Made by a program: the position numbers and the translations under genes | In this document: piece after piece, positions 50,359 through 59,175 of the stretch | Layout of the letters: the number at the start of each line of letters is the position of its first letter | How positions within the stretch are numbered: the first letter of the stretch is position 1 | DNA from: Streptomyces sp. NBC_01016 | Lineage (GTDB): Bacteria; Actinomycetota; Actinomycetes; Streptomycetales; Streptomycetaceae | Direction: 5' to 3' | DNA length: 64,000 nucleotides | NCBI RefSeq assembly: GCF_026341035.1 | Contig: NZ_JAPEOQ010000001.1 | Coordinates: 4,464,001 to 4,528,000 of the forward strand | Notes under the pieces: generated by a model | What the model was told of the DNA's origin: nothing | Seen by the model: the letters and a program-made list of their open reading frames with translations, nothing else | Databases searched by the model: none

Positions 50359-51474
50359 CTATCGGGAGAACCGCTCCGGCCGAAAGCCCGCGAGCAGCGC
50401 GTCGTGCCGGCCGCCGACAATCTCCGAGGCGAGCAGTCGCCCGATGACCGGCCCGAGCGTGATGCCGCTGTGGGTGACGGCTTCGTAGTAGCCCGGCACG
50501 TCCGAGACGGCCCCTACGGAGGGGAACCCGTCAACGGGAATCGGCCGGTTGACGACCCGTGTCTCCGCGACGCGGCCGCCGGCGAGCTCAGGGACGACGC
50601 GCTGTGCGGACGCGTGGAGCAGCCTCCCGAACTCGTCCGGATCTCTGGCGCCCTCCTCCGCATCGATGAGCGCGTCGACCTCCCGGCTGTGCAGCACCAC
50701 GGACGCGTCCCCATCGGGTCGGATCTCGATGTGCGGCGTGTGCATGGCACGCCGCACCGGCACCTCGGCGCAGTCGACCCGGGCGACGGCACCCGGCTCC
50801 CGACGCATCGGCAGGTCCCGCCCGACGAACCCGGCGATTTGAGAGGCATCGGGCCCGGCGGCATTCACGACGACGTCGACATCGACCGCGCTCCCATCAC
50901 CAAGAACAACCGCCCGAACACCACCATCCGCACCGGTACGAATGTCACGCACGGCGGTGCCGGCCCGAACCTCGGCACCGGCCGCGACGGCCTCCTCGAC
51001 CAGCCGCCCGACGAGCCGCCGCCCGTGCACCCACCCCTCGTCGGGATAGAACAGCACACGGGCTGCATCGGGAATGCTGACCGCCGGCTCGAACCGCCGC
51101 CGCACCTCGGCCCCCGTACACGCCTCGACCCGATACCCCCACCTCCCCAGCAACTCCGCCGTCTCCAGGAGCTTCACCTCCGCCGCGCCCTCGTCCGCCC
51201 AGCGCAGATGACCAGTGGGATGCCACCAGGAGCCGGCCCCCAGCACCCCGGCCAACTCCCGGTGCGCCGCAAGCCCGGCGACGTTCAGATCGAAGTAGCC
51301 CCTGCTGACGGTCTTGTTACTGGCATTGACCCAGGAAAATGACCAGTTACTGACTCCTTCGCCAGGCTTGTCCGCGTCGACCAGGACGACATGGGCGCCG
51401 CGGCGGGCCAGGTTCCAGCCCACGCAGGCACCCACGACGCCCACGCCGATGACTGCGACACGCTCAGGTGACAC
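50359..51474 (-). CDS. FAD-dependent amine/D-amino-acid oxidase-type oxidoreductase
   Basis: The 371-residue protein has a DAO fold: FAD motif VAVIGVGVVGACVGWNLARRG with VLVDAD, and a late GYYEAVTHSGITLGPVIGRLLASEI that covers the cofactor. Such enzymes oxidise glycine, sarcosine, D-amino acids or other secondary amines. GTG 51474 lies 6 bases after the GntR stop. It is the last gene of the amidase-GntR-oxidase operon, so it may act on the amine or amino acid freed by the amidase. Confidence 0.88.
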   Translation of the reverse strand: MSPERVAVIGVGVVGACVGWNLARRGAHVVLVDADKPGEGVSNWSFSWVNASNKTVSRGYFDLNVAGLAAHRELAGVLGAGSWWHPTGHLRWADEGAAEVKLLETAELLGRWGYRVEACTGAEVRRRFEPAVSIPDAARVLFYPDEGWVHGRRLVGRLVEEAVAAGAEVRAGTAVRDIRTGADGGVRAVVLGDGSAVDVDVVVNAAGPDASQIAGFVGRDLPMRREPGAVARVDCAEVPVRRAMHTPHIEIRPDGDASVVLHSREVDALIDAEEGARDPDEFGRLLHASAQRVVPELAGGRVAETRVVNRPIPVDGFPSVGAVSDVPGYYEAVTHSGITLGPVIGRLLASEIVGGRHDALLAGFRPERFSR

Positions 51475-51479
51475 GGCTC

Positions 51480-52250
51480 TCAGGCCCCCTCTCCCTCCAC
51501 CAGCGCCAGCAACGGCCCTCGCTCCTCCTCCGCCACATACCCCGCGTAGTAGTCGTACAACGTTCGGCGGGAGATGCGGGCCGCTGCCAGGCCGTCGCGG
51601 GTGCGGAGGGCCTCCAGGACCTCCTCGTGGTGGCGGAGGGAGGTGCGCATCAGGGCTTGGCGGTTGTCCGCGTGGGCCACCTTGTCGGCGATCAGGGTGA
51701 GGACCGCCCCGCGGACGACCTGGTTGGAGACCTCTATCAGCGCGTTGCGGCTGGCCCGCGCCACCACCTCGTGGAACGCCACGTCCGCCTTGCTGAACTC
51801 CTCGTAGCCCGCGTCGATGGCGTGTGTCATTGCCGTCACCGTCGCCTCCATCGCGGACAGTTCGTCGTCCGTGCGCAGGCGCGCCGCGAGTTGGCTGGCC
51901 GAGCCGTCGAGGATCATGCGGAACGAGATCAGCTCGGCCATCGAGATGGTGTCGAAGCGGGCGAGCCGCGTCATCTCCTTGGCCAGGCCCGCCGTGGTGA
52001 ACGGCAGGATCTCCGGACCGTGCGGATCGCCGTGGCGGGAGCGGATGAGGCCGTTGCTCTCCAGGACGCGCAGCGCCTCGCGCACCGTGGGGCGGCTCGC
52101 GCCGAACTGGCTGACCAACTCGCGTTCACTCGGCAGGCGTTGACCCGGTTTCAGGTCGCCGGAGGCAATCGCCTGCTCGATCTGCTCGACGATGCGCTGG
52201 TACAGCCGGACCGGCGCGACCTGCTGAAACCGTGCCCCCTCCGGCGTCAC
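51480..52250 (-). CDS. FadR-type GntR transcriptional regulator
   Basis: The 256-residue protein has the GntR winged helix (LYQRIVEQIEQAIASGDLKPGQRLPSERELVSQFGASRPTVREALRVLESNGLI) and an all-helical FadR C-terminal (FCD) domain with metal-type positions in SKADVAFHEVVARAS and SLRHHEEVLEAL. Its GTG overlaps the amidase stop by four bases. A FadR-type operator lies in the divergent promoter ahead of the amidase and the ABC operon, so it probably controls both. Confidence 0.92.
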   Translation of the reverse strand: MTPEGARFQQVAPVRLYQRIVEQIEQAIASGDLKPGQRLPSERELVSQFGASRPTVREALRVLESNGLIRSRHGDPHGPEILPFTTAGLAKEMTRLARFDTISMAELISFRMILDGSASQLAARLRTDDELSAMEATVTAMTHAIDAGYEEFSKADVAFHEVVARASRNALIEVSNQVVRGAVLTLIADKVAHADNRQALMRTSLRHHEEVLEALRTRDGLAAARISRRTLYDYYAGYVAEEERGPLLALVEGEGA

Positions 52251-53677
52251 GGCGCCTCCCCCTCCAGGGCCAGCGGCGCGTCGTCCGGCCACTGGGGGAC
52301 CGCCTCGGCCGGCCGGTTCCGCTCGTACCAGGCCGCCGCCTGGAGGACCCCCAGGTCGTCGAAGCGGCGCCCCGAGATCTGTACGCCGATGGGCCGACCG
52401 TCCGCCGTGAAGGCGCAGTTGACCGTCGCGGCGGGCTGGCCCGACATGTTGTACGGGGCGGTGAAGCCGATGTGCGACATGGTCTTCCCCGGTTCCATGA
52501 ACGGCATCGGCTGCTCCGCAGCGAACGCCGCCACGGGCGCCACCGGCGAGAGCACGATGTCGTACGGGAGCGTCGCCGCCACCGTCTGTGCCTGGATCCG
52601 CATGATCTGCTGGTAGCAGTGGAGCACCCGGGTGCCGGGCACGTCGGCGCCCTCGCGGCACCAGCCCATGATGTACGGGTGGACGCGCAACGCGGCCTCG
52701 GGGGACAGCTTGCGCAGGTCGTTCCAGGAGCGCCCCCGCCAGAACAGGTCCAGGTCGTCCAGGAGTTCCTGGGACATGAACGGCTCCACCGGTTCGACCG
52801 TCGCCCCCGCCGAATCGAAGACGCCCGCCGCCCGGCGCACCGCCTCCACCACCTCCGGATCGCGCGGGCCTCCGCAACCCGCGTCCAGGTGCAGGCCCAC
52901 ACGCAGTCCGCGCACGTCCCCACCCGGCCGCGACCAGTCGATGTCCTGCGGCGGCAGGCTCGTCCAGTCCCGCGGATCGGGCCTGCTCAGGACCCTCATG
53001 AGCAGGGCCAGATCCGCGACCGTGCGCGCCATGGGACCCGCCACGCGCCCCAAGTACGGGGTGTCCAGGGGGATTCGGCCGTCGCTCGGCTTGAGGGTGG
53101 CCAGACCCAGCCACGTACCCGGAAGCCGGATCGACCCGCCGATGTCCGAGCCGACGTGCAGCGGCCCGTACCCGCCCGCGGCCGCCGCGCCCGCCCCGGA
53201 GCTCGAACCGCCCGTCGTCCAGGCAGGGTTCCAGGCGCTGCGGGTGATGCCGTGCCGGCTGGAGACGCCGGACGAGAGCATGCCCCAGTCGGGCATCACG
53301 GTCGAGCCGAGGACCGATCCGCCCGATTCCAGGACCCGTTCGGTGATCGGCGCATCCCGGTCGGGGACGACCGGCTCCACTCCCGCGTTGCCCGAAGGCA
53401 TCGGGACGCCTCTGCGGGCGATGTTCTCCTTGAGCGTCACCGGCACACCGTCGATCGGCCCCAGCGGCTCCCCGGCCGCCCAACGGGCCTCGCTCGCCTC
53501 CGCCGCCTTGCGGGACTCGGCGGGGTCCCGCACCCAGAACGCGTTCAGCACACCCTCGCGCGCCTCGATCACCGACTGCACGGCGTCGTGCACCTCGACC
53601 GGCGACACCGAGCGATCGGCGAAGCGGGCGGTCATCTCGACGGCGGACATGGTGGCCAGGTTCTGTTCGGTGAACAT
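52247..53677 (-). CDS. Amidase (amidase-signature family)
   Basis: The 476-residue hydrolase has the Ser-cisSer-Lys catalytic triad regions: Lys in GVPVTLKENIA, the Gly/Ser loop TTGGSSSGAGAAAAGG with the cis-Ser, and the nucleophile Ser in GSDIGGSIRLP. These enzymes split amides to acid and ammonia or amine. ATG 53677 follows AGAGGAGAGGG. It opens the amidase-GntR-oxidase operon. Iac clusters carry an amidase (IacH), so a link to the indole-acetate-like genes 8 kb away is possible but unproven. Confidence 0.93.
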   Translation of the reverse strand: MFTEQNLATMSAVEMTARFADRSVSPVEVHDAVQSVIEAREGVLNAFWVRDPAESRKAAEASEARWAAGEPLGPIDGVPVTLKENIARRGVPMPSGNAGVEPVVPDRDAPITERVLESGGSVLGSTVMPDWGMLSSGVSSRHGITRSAWNPAWTTGGSSSGAGAAAAGGYGPLHVGSDIGGSIRLPGTWLGLATLKPSDGRIPLDTPYLGRVAGPMARTVADLALLMRVLSRPDPRDWTSLPPQDIDWSRPGGDVRGLRVGLHLDAGCGGPRDPEVVEAVRRAAGVFDSAGATVEPVEPFMSQELLDDLDLFWRGRSWNDLRKLSPEAALRVHPYIMGWCREGADVPGTRVLHCYQQIMRIQAQTVAATLPYDIVLSPVAPVAAFAAEQPMPFMEPGKTMSHIGFTAPYNMSGQPAATVNCAFTADGRPIGVQISGRRFDDLGVLQAAAWYERNRPAEAVPQWPDDAPLALEGEAP

Positions 53678-53748
53678 CCGCACCCTCTCCTCTGGACGGG
53701 ACCCTCTCCCATGGACAGCCATCTCTCCATTGGACAGGCGCCGCCCTC

Positions 53749-53809
53749 TTGACAGGTACTCCCTCAGTCGTCACGGTACCTGTCAAGTGAGCTTACTGGT
53801 CAGGCCAGT
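53749..53809. promoter_or_regulatory. Symmetrical divergent promoter with FadR-type operator
   Basis: TTGACAGGTAC (53749-53759) and GTACCTGTCAA (53776-53786) are perfect 11-base inverted repeats, each containing a TTGACA -35 hexamer, one for each direction. Beside them TTACTGGTCAGGCCAGTTA (53793-53811) closely matches the E. coli FadR operator pattern CTGGTC.GACC. The GntR protein encoded in the leftward operon is the expected ligand-controlled binder. Confidence 0.65.
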
Positions 53810-53829
53810 TACGGCGGAAGGTGTCGTGC

Positions 53830-55398
53830 ATGAGCAAGGACCGACGATTCGGGCGCCCCGTCCGGACGGCCGCATCCCTGCTGGCCTGCGGCGTCCTGCT
53901 CCTGGCCACGGCCTGCTCCGCCGGATCGACCGCCGCCGGATCCCGCCCCGAGGGTCCCGGCGACTCCCTGGCGATCGGCCTCACCGCCGAACCGTCCAAC
54001 CTCGACTTCACGAAGACCGAAGGCGCCGCCGTGCCGCAGGCGTTGCTCTACAACGTCTACGAGAACCTGGTGAAGCTCGACCAGCGCGGCAGGATCCGGC
54101 CCGCGCTCGCCACGTCGTGGGACCTGTCGAAGGACCGCAGGACGTACACCTTCCACCTCACCAAGAACGCGAAGTTCAGCAACGGCGCACCGTTCACCGC
54201 CGAGGACGCCAAGTTCTCCATCGAGCGCGTCATCCCCAAGTGGACGGTGGCGCTCAAGGCCCCGATGGGCGTCGTGGACCTCGTACGGGCCGTCTCCCGC
54301 GACGAGTTGAAGGTGACCCTGAAGCGGCCGAGCAACGACTGGCTGTACCGGATGACCACCCGCGTGGGCGCGATGTTCAGCCGCATCGGAACCGACAAGC
54401 TCGCGACCGATCCCGTCGGCACCGGACCGTACGAAGTGAAGAGATGGAACCGCGGCGACTCGATCACGCTCGCCCGCCGGCCCGGCTACTGGGGGCGCGC
54501 CCCGCACTTCGACACGGTCACGCTCAAGTACTTCAAGGACCCGACGGCGATGAACAACGCGCTGCTCACGGGCACCATCGATGTCATCGGCGCGATGCAG
54601 TCACCGGACTCCCTCTACCGCTTCGAGAACAACCCCAAGTACCGCGTCATCGAGGGCTCGACCAACGGCGAGGTGATGCTCTCGCTGAACAACGGGTCAG
54701 GGCCCATGAAGAGCGGGAAGGCGCGGCAGGCGGTCCGTTACGCCATCGACCACAAGGCCCTCGTGGACACCTGCTGGGGCGGCCGCGGCAAGCTCATCGG
54801 GAGCATGGTGCCGCCCACCGACCCGTGGTACCAGGACCTCACCGGCATGTATCCGTACGACCGCGCCAAGGCGAAACGGCTGCTGAAGGAGTCCGGGGAG
54901 GCCGGGCGCACGCTGCGGCTGCGGATTCCGACACTGCCGTACGCCGCCGCCTGCGGCACCGTCGTCAAGAGTCAGCTCGAACAGGCCGGATTCAAGGTCG
55001 AGTTGGACCAGCTGGAGTTCCCCGCGGCCTGGCTGACGACGGTGTTCAAGAATGCCGACTACGACATGACGATCATGAGCCACATCGAACCCCGTGACAT
55101 GACCGCCGTGTTCGGCAGCAAGGACTACTACACCCGCTACGACAGCCCCGCGTTCCGCAAGCTCCTTGCGAAGGCGGACGAGGGCAGCCAGAAGGAGCAG
55201 ATCACCTCGATGCGCGCCGCCGCCCGGACGCTCTCGAAGGACGCCGCCGCCGACTGGCTGTTCCTGCTGCCGAACCTGATGGTGGCGGACGCGGACATCA
55301 CCGGCCTGCCGGTGAACAGCGTCACCGAATCCCTCGACCTCACCGGCCTGAGCCGGTCCGGCTCGTCCCACCCGGCCGGCTCGGCCGACCGGTCATGA
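53830..55398 (+). CDS. Peptide/nickel-type ABC transporter substrate-binding lipoprotein
   Basis: The 522-residue protein has a lipoprotein signal (lipobox LATAC) and the family 5 solute-binding fold: LAIGLTAEPSNLDFTKTEGAAVPQALLYNVYENLV, TYTFHLTKNAKFSNGAPFTAEDAKFSIERV and the RQAVRYAIDHKALVDT region. It captures oligopeptides, amides or similar ligands. ATG 53830 follows GGAAGG; GTG 53821 is an alternative. It is the first gene of a five-gene importer operon followed by an aldehyde dehydrogenase and an SDR. Confidence 0.92.
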   Translation: MSKDRRFGRPVRTAASLLACGVLLLATACSAGSTAAGSRPEGPGDSLAIGLTAEPSNLDFTKTEGAAVPQALLYNVYENLVKLDQRGRIRPALATSWDLSKDRRTYTFHLTKNAKFSNGAPFTAEDAKFSIERVIPKWTVALKAPMGVVDLVRAVSRDELKVTLKRPSNDWLYRMTTRVGAMFSRIGTDKLATDPVGTGPYEVKRWNRGDSITLARRPGYWGRAPHFDTVTLKYFKDPTAMNNALLTGTIDVIGAMQSPDSLYRFENNPKYRVIEGSTNGEVMLSLNNGSGPMKSGKARQAVRYAIDHKALVDTCWGGRGKLIGSMVPPTDPWYQDLTGMYPYDRAKAKRLLKESGEAGRTLRLRIPTLPYAAACGTVVKSQLEQAGFKVELDQLEFPAAWLTTVFKNADYDMTIMSHIEPRDMTAVFGSKDYYTRYDSPAFRKLLAKADEGSQKEQITSMRAAARTLSKDAAADWLFLLPNLMVADADITGLPVNSVTESLDLTGLSRSGSSHPAGSADRS

Positions 55399-55414
55399 AA
55401 GGCGGCCCGAACCG

Positions 55415-56362
55415 ATGATCGTCCGACTGCTGCAGCGGATCGCGATCCTGGTGGCGAGCCTGTTCGTGAGCTCCGTCGTGGTGTTCGCGTTCATGGCGGT
55501 GCTGCCGGGCGACCCCGCGCGCGTCGCCCTGGGCGTCAGCGCCTCCGACTCCGCGGTGGCGGGGCTGCGCGAACAGTTCGGCCTCGACCGGCCCCTCGTC
55601 GACCAGTACCTCGGCTGGATGCACGACATCGTCACCTTCGACCTCGGCGACTCCTACATCTCCCATACGCCCATCGGGCCGCAGCTCGCCGACCGCCTCC
55701 TGGTCACGCTCTGGCTCGTGGGGACGGCCATGGTGATCGCCTGCATCGTGGCGGTGCCGCTGGGCACGCTGATGGCGGTGCGGCACCGCAAGCCGTCGGG
55801 ACTCGTCCTGTCGGCCGTGTCCCAAGTGGGCGTGGCCGTACCGGCGTTCCTCGCGGGCATCCTCATGATCACCGTGTTCGCGGTGGGGCTCGGGTGGCTG
55901 CCGGCGAACGGCTGGACACCACCGGTCGACGATCCGGTGCTCTTCCTCAAACAGCTGCTGATGCCCGCGCTCTCCCTCGGCCTCGTGCAGGCCGCCGTCC
56001 TTACCCGCTACGTCCGCAGCTCCGTGCTCGACGTGCTGCGCGAGGACTACCTGCGCACCGCCCGCGCCAAGGGGCTCCGCCCGATGCAGGCCCTCGTGCG
56101 GCACGGGCTGCGCAACGCGTCCGTGCCGGTGGTTACCGTCCTGGCGCTGCAACTGGCGACGCTCCTGGTGGGCGCCGTCGTCATCGAGCGGGTCTTCGTC
56201 ATCCCCGGCCTCGGCAGCCTGCTGCTCGACAGCGTCGCCAACCGGGACCTCATCGTCGTACAGGACGTCGTCATGATCATCGCGGTGGCGGTGCTGCTCG
56301 TGAACTTCCTGGTGGACCTGGCCTATCTGGTGATCGATCCTCGACTCAGGGTGCGTGGGTGA
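55415..56362 (+). CDS. Peptide-type ABC transporter permease (DppB-like)
   Basis: The 315-residue membrane protein has the DppB pattern: a first helix with RLLQRIAILVASLFVSSVVVFAF, LPGDPARVALG, REQFGLDRPLVDQYLGW, and the coupling loop LREDYLRTARAKGLRPMQALVRHGLRNA. It forms half of the membrane channel. Its stop overlaps the next start by one base. Confidence 0.94.
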   Translation: MIVRLLQRIAILVASLFVSSVVVFAFMAVLPGDPARVALGVSASDSAVAGLREQFGLDRPLVDQYLGWMHDIVTFDLGDSYISHTPIGPQLADRLLVTLWLVGTAMVIACIVAVPLGTLMAVRHRKPSGLVLSAVSQVGVAVPAFLAGILMITVFAVGLGWLPANGWTPPVDDPVLFLKQLLMPALSLGLVQAAVLTRYVRSSVLDVLREDYLRTARAKGLRPMQALVRHGLRNASVPVVTVLALQLATLLVGAVVIERVFVIPGLGSLLLDSVANRDLIVVQDVVMIIAVAVLLVNFLVDLAYLVIDPRLRVRG

Positions 56363-57231
56363 TGGCTTCAACTACCTCGGACACGACGGCGCCCGCGGTC
56401 GTCCGGCGCCGCCGCAGGCCGCTGCCCGGCTCCCTCCTCGTCGGCGGGATCGTCGTCGCGCTGGTGGTCGCCATGGCGCTGCTGTCCTTCGTCTGGACAC
56501 CGCACGACCCGATCCTGGTGAACCCCGCCGTACGACTCCAACAGCCGTCCGCCGACTACTGGTTCGGCACCGACAAGTTCGGGCGCGACGTCTTCAGCCA
56601 GATCCTCATCGGCTCGCGGACCACGCTCTACGTCGGGTTGGTCGCGGTCGGCGTCGCCGCGGTGATCGGTGTGCCGCTCGGCATCCTCGCCGGGATGGGC
56701 TCGCGCTGGTTCGGTGAACTCCTCATGCGCGGCAACGACCTGATCCTCGCCTTCCCCGCCCTCCTGCTCGCCATCATGTTCGCCGCCGTCTACGGCGCGG
56801 GGACGGTGGTCGCCATGGTCGCCATCGGCATCGCCTCCATCCCCAACTTCGCCCGCCTCATCCGCGGCGGCACCCTCCAGGTCATGGGCACGGAGTACGT
56901 GATGGCGGCGCGCTCGGCCGGACGCAGGCCGTTCGCCATCGCGCTGCGGCACGTGCTGCCCAACGTCAGCAGCCTCGTCATCGTGCAGGCCTCGGTCGGC
57001 TTCGCCATCGCCGTGCTCGCCGAGGCCGCGCTGTCCTTCCTGGGCTTCGGCACCCCGCCGCCCACCCCGTCCTGGGGCCGGATGCTCCAGGAGAGCCAGG
57101 AACTGCTCGGCACCGCGCCCCGGCTCGCCGTCTTCCCCGGCCTCGCGATCGCGGTGGCCGTACTCGGATTCAACCTGCTCGGCGACGGGCTGCGCGACCG
57201 CTTCGACCCCAAGGTGGAGGACCACCGATGA
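56362..57231 (+). CDS. Peptide-type ABC transporter permease (DppC-like)
   Basis: The 289-residue membrane protein has the DppC pattern: WFGTDKFGRDVFSQILIGSRTTLYVGL in the first external part and the EAA coupling loop near EYVMAARSAGRRPFAIALRHVLPN, then EAALSFLGFGTPPPTPSWG. ATG 56362 overlaps the upstream permease; a GTG one codon before is possible. It overlaps the ATPase gene by four bases. Confidence 0.94.
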   Translation: MASTTSDTTAPAVVRRRRRPLPGSLLVGGIVVALVVAMALLSFVWTPHDPILVNPAVRLQQPSADYWFGTDKFGRDVFSQILIGSRTTLYVGLVAVGVAAVIGVPLGILAGMGSRWFGELLMRGNDLILAFPALLLAIMFAAVYGAGTVVAMVAIGIASIPNFARLIRGGTLQVMGTEYVMAARSAGRRPFAIALRHVLPNVSSLVIVQASVGFAIAVLAEAALSFLGFGTPPPTPSWGRMLQESQELLGTAPRLAVFPGLAIAVAVLGFNLLGDGLRDRFDPKVEDHR

Positions 57232-58262
57232 CTGCCGCAGTGGAGACTCCACCGGACGACGTGCTGAGCGTGACCGGGCTCGGCGTGCGCGCGAGCGACC
57301 AACCGCTCGTCGAGGACGTCGACTTCACCATCCGCTCCGGCGAACGCGTCGGCCTGATCGGCGAGTCCGGCTCCGGCAAGTCGCTGACCTCGCTCGGCCT
57401 CATGGGCCTGCTCCCGGAAGGGCTGAGCGCCACAGGCTCGGTGCGGCTCGCCGGTGTCGAACACGACCTGATCGGCGCCGACGAGACGCGGATGTCCCGC
57501 CTGCGGGGCAAGGACATCGCCATGGTCTTCCAGGAGCCCATGACCGCCCTGAACCCCACGATGCGCGTCGGCCGCCAGATCGCCGAGGTACTCCTCGTCC
57601 ACCGCACCCGGCCCGACCGCGCCTCCGCCCACGCCGCCGCCGTGGAACTCCTCGACCAGGTGGGCCTTCCCGACCCGGCGGCCGCCGCGCGCGCCTACCC
57701 GCACCAGTTCTCCGGCGGCCAGCGCCAGCGCGTCGTCCTGGCCATCGCCCTCGCCAACGACCCCGCGCTGCTGGTCTGCGACGAACCCACCACCGCGCTC
57801 GACGTCACCGTGCAGGCGCGCGTCCTCGACCTGATCGTGCGCGGGGTGAAGGAACGTGGTTCGGCGCTCCTGTTCATCACCCACGACCTCGCCGTGGTCG
57901 CCACCGCCTGCGAACGCGTCATGGTCATGTACGGCGGCCGGGTGGTCGAATCCGGTCCCGTACGCGAGGTGTTCACGCGCCCGAGGCACCGCTACACGCA
58001 GGGCCTGATCGGCGCGTCGGACCTGACGGTCGTCGACGAGCGAGGCCGGCTCGCCACCATCGGCGGTTCGGTGCCGCCCGCCGGCGCCTTCCCGGCCGGA
58101 TGCGTCTTCCGCAACCGCTGCACGGCGGCCACCGACCGGTGCGCGACCCGCCCCGAGTGGACCTCGACGGGCCCGGACTCCGGGTACGCGTGCTTCCACC
58201 CGGTGCCGACGGAGCACGTGGATGCGCACACCCCCGACCACCAGGAGGCCGGCCGTGGCTGA
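57228..58262 (+). CDS. Peptide-type ABC transporter ATPase (DppD-like)
   Basis: The 344-residue ATPase has Walker A GESGSGKS, Q-loop IAMVFQEPMTALNP, signature FSGGQRQRVVLAIAL, Walker B LLVCDEPTTALDV and switch His in FITHDLAVV. A C-terminal Cys-containing oligopeptide-transporter extension (GCVFRNRCTAATDRCATRPEW), found in DppD/OppD proteins and able to hold an iron-sulfur cluster, is present. Confidence 0.95.
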   Translation: MTAAVETPPDDVLSVTGLGVRASDQPLVEDVDFTIRSGERVGLIGESGSGKSLTSLGLMGLLPEGLSATGSVRLAGVEHDLIGADETRMSRLRGKDIAMVFQEPMTALNPTMRVGRQIAEVLLVHRTRPDRASAHAAAVELLDQVGLPDPAAAARAYPHQFSGGQRQRVVLAIALANDPALLVCDEPTTALDVTVQARVLDLIVRGVKERGSALLFITHDLAVVATACERVMVMYGGRVVESGPVREVFTRPRHRYTQGLIGASDLTVVDERGRLATIGGSVPPAGAFPAGCVFRNRCTAATDRCATRPEWTSTGPDSGYACFHPVPTEHVDAHTPDHQEAGRG

Positions 58263-59175
58263 GCAGCAGACCGGTGGAGAGCGGCAGTCCGATGGAGAGG
58301 GACAGTCCGGTGGAGAGCAACGGGCCGGTGGGGAGGGCCAGGCCGTGACCGACGCCCTCCGCGTCACCGACGTCACCCGCGACTACCACCGCCCGCGGAC
58401 CTCCCTGCGCACCCCCGCCCCGCCCGTGCACGCCCTGCGCGGTGTCAGCTTCTCCGTGCCGCAGGGCGGGCGCTTCGGCATCGTGGGGGAGTCGGGGTGC
58501 GGCAAGTCGACGCTGCTGCGCATCCTGGCCGGGCTCGACAAGCCGACGAGCGGCACGGTCGAGATCGACGGCCGGGACATCACCCGGCTCCGTGAACGGC
58601 AGCTCCGCTTCGTCCGCGGACGCCTCCAACTCGTCTTCCAGGACCCGATGAGCTCGCTCGACCCACGGATGAAGGTGGGTGACATCGTGGCGGAACCGCT
58701 CGTCGCGCAGGGCATCGGGAGCCGCAAGGAGCGGGTGGCCGAACTCCTGGAATCCGTGGGCCTGGGCGCGGATGCCGCGCGGCGCTATCCGCACCAGTTC
58801 TCCGGCGGCCAGCGCCAGCGCATCTCCATCGCCCGCGCCCTCGCGCCACGGCCGAACATCATCGTGGCGGACGAGCCGGTCAGCGCCCTGGACGTGTCCG
58901 TGCGCGCCCAGGTCCTCAACCTCATCGCCGACCTCGTCGACGAGCTGAACCTCACCCTCGTCTTCGTCTCCCACGACCTGTCCGTCATCCGGCACGTGTG
59001 CGACCGCGTCGCCGTCATGCAGGCGGGCGAGATCGTCGAGACGGGGCCGACCGAGCAGCTCTACGAGGATCCCCGACACCCCTACACCCGCAGGCTGATC
59101 GCCGCCGTGCCCACGCTGCAGAAGGCACTGGCCGGAGTGACGGCGGCCGACCTCAACCAGGAGCACCGCGCGTGA
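58255..59175 (+). CDS. Peptide-type ABC transporter ATPase (DppF-like)
   Basis: The 306-residue ATPase has Walker A GESGCGKST, Q-loop LQLVFQDPMSSLDP, signature FSGGQRQRISIARAL, Walker B IIVADEPVSALDV and FVSHDLSVI. It lacks the Cys-rich extension of its partner, as usual for DppF. From GTG 58255, which follows AGGAGG, the N-terminus carries four six-residue Gly/Glu/Gln repeats. A later GTG at 58345 would remove them and give a compact ATPase. Confidence 0.94.
   Translation: MAEQQTGGERQSDGEGQSGGEQRAGGEGQAVTDALRVTDVTRDYHRPRTSLRTPAPPVHALRGVSFSVPQGGRFGIVGESGCGKSTLLRILAGLDKPTSGTVEIDGRDITRLRERQLRFVRGRLQLVFQDPMSSLDPRMKVGDIVAEPLVAQGIGSRKERVAELLESVGLGADAARRYPHQFSGGQRQRISIARALAPRPNIIVADEPVSALDVSVRAQVLNLIADLVDELNLTLVFVSHDLSVIRHVCDRVAVMQAGEIVETGPTEQLYEDPRHPYTRRLIAAVPTLQKALAGVTAADLNQEHRA
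58270..58341 (+). repeat. Four in-frame 18-base repeats at the DppF-like N-terminus
   Basis: Units of the form TCCGGTGGAGAGCAACGG are tandemly repeated four times with small changes and code TGGERQ, SDGEGQ, SGGEQR and AGGEGQ. They sit between the start codon and the ATPase domain. Confidence 0.88.
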
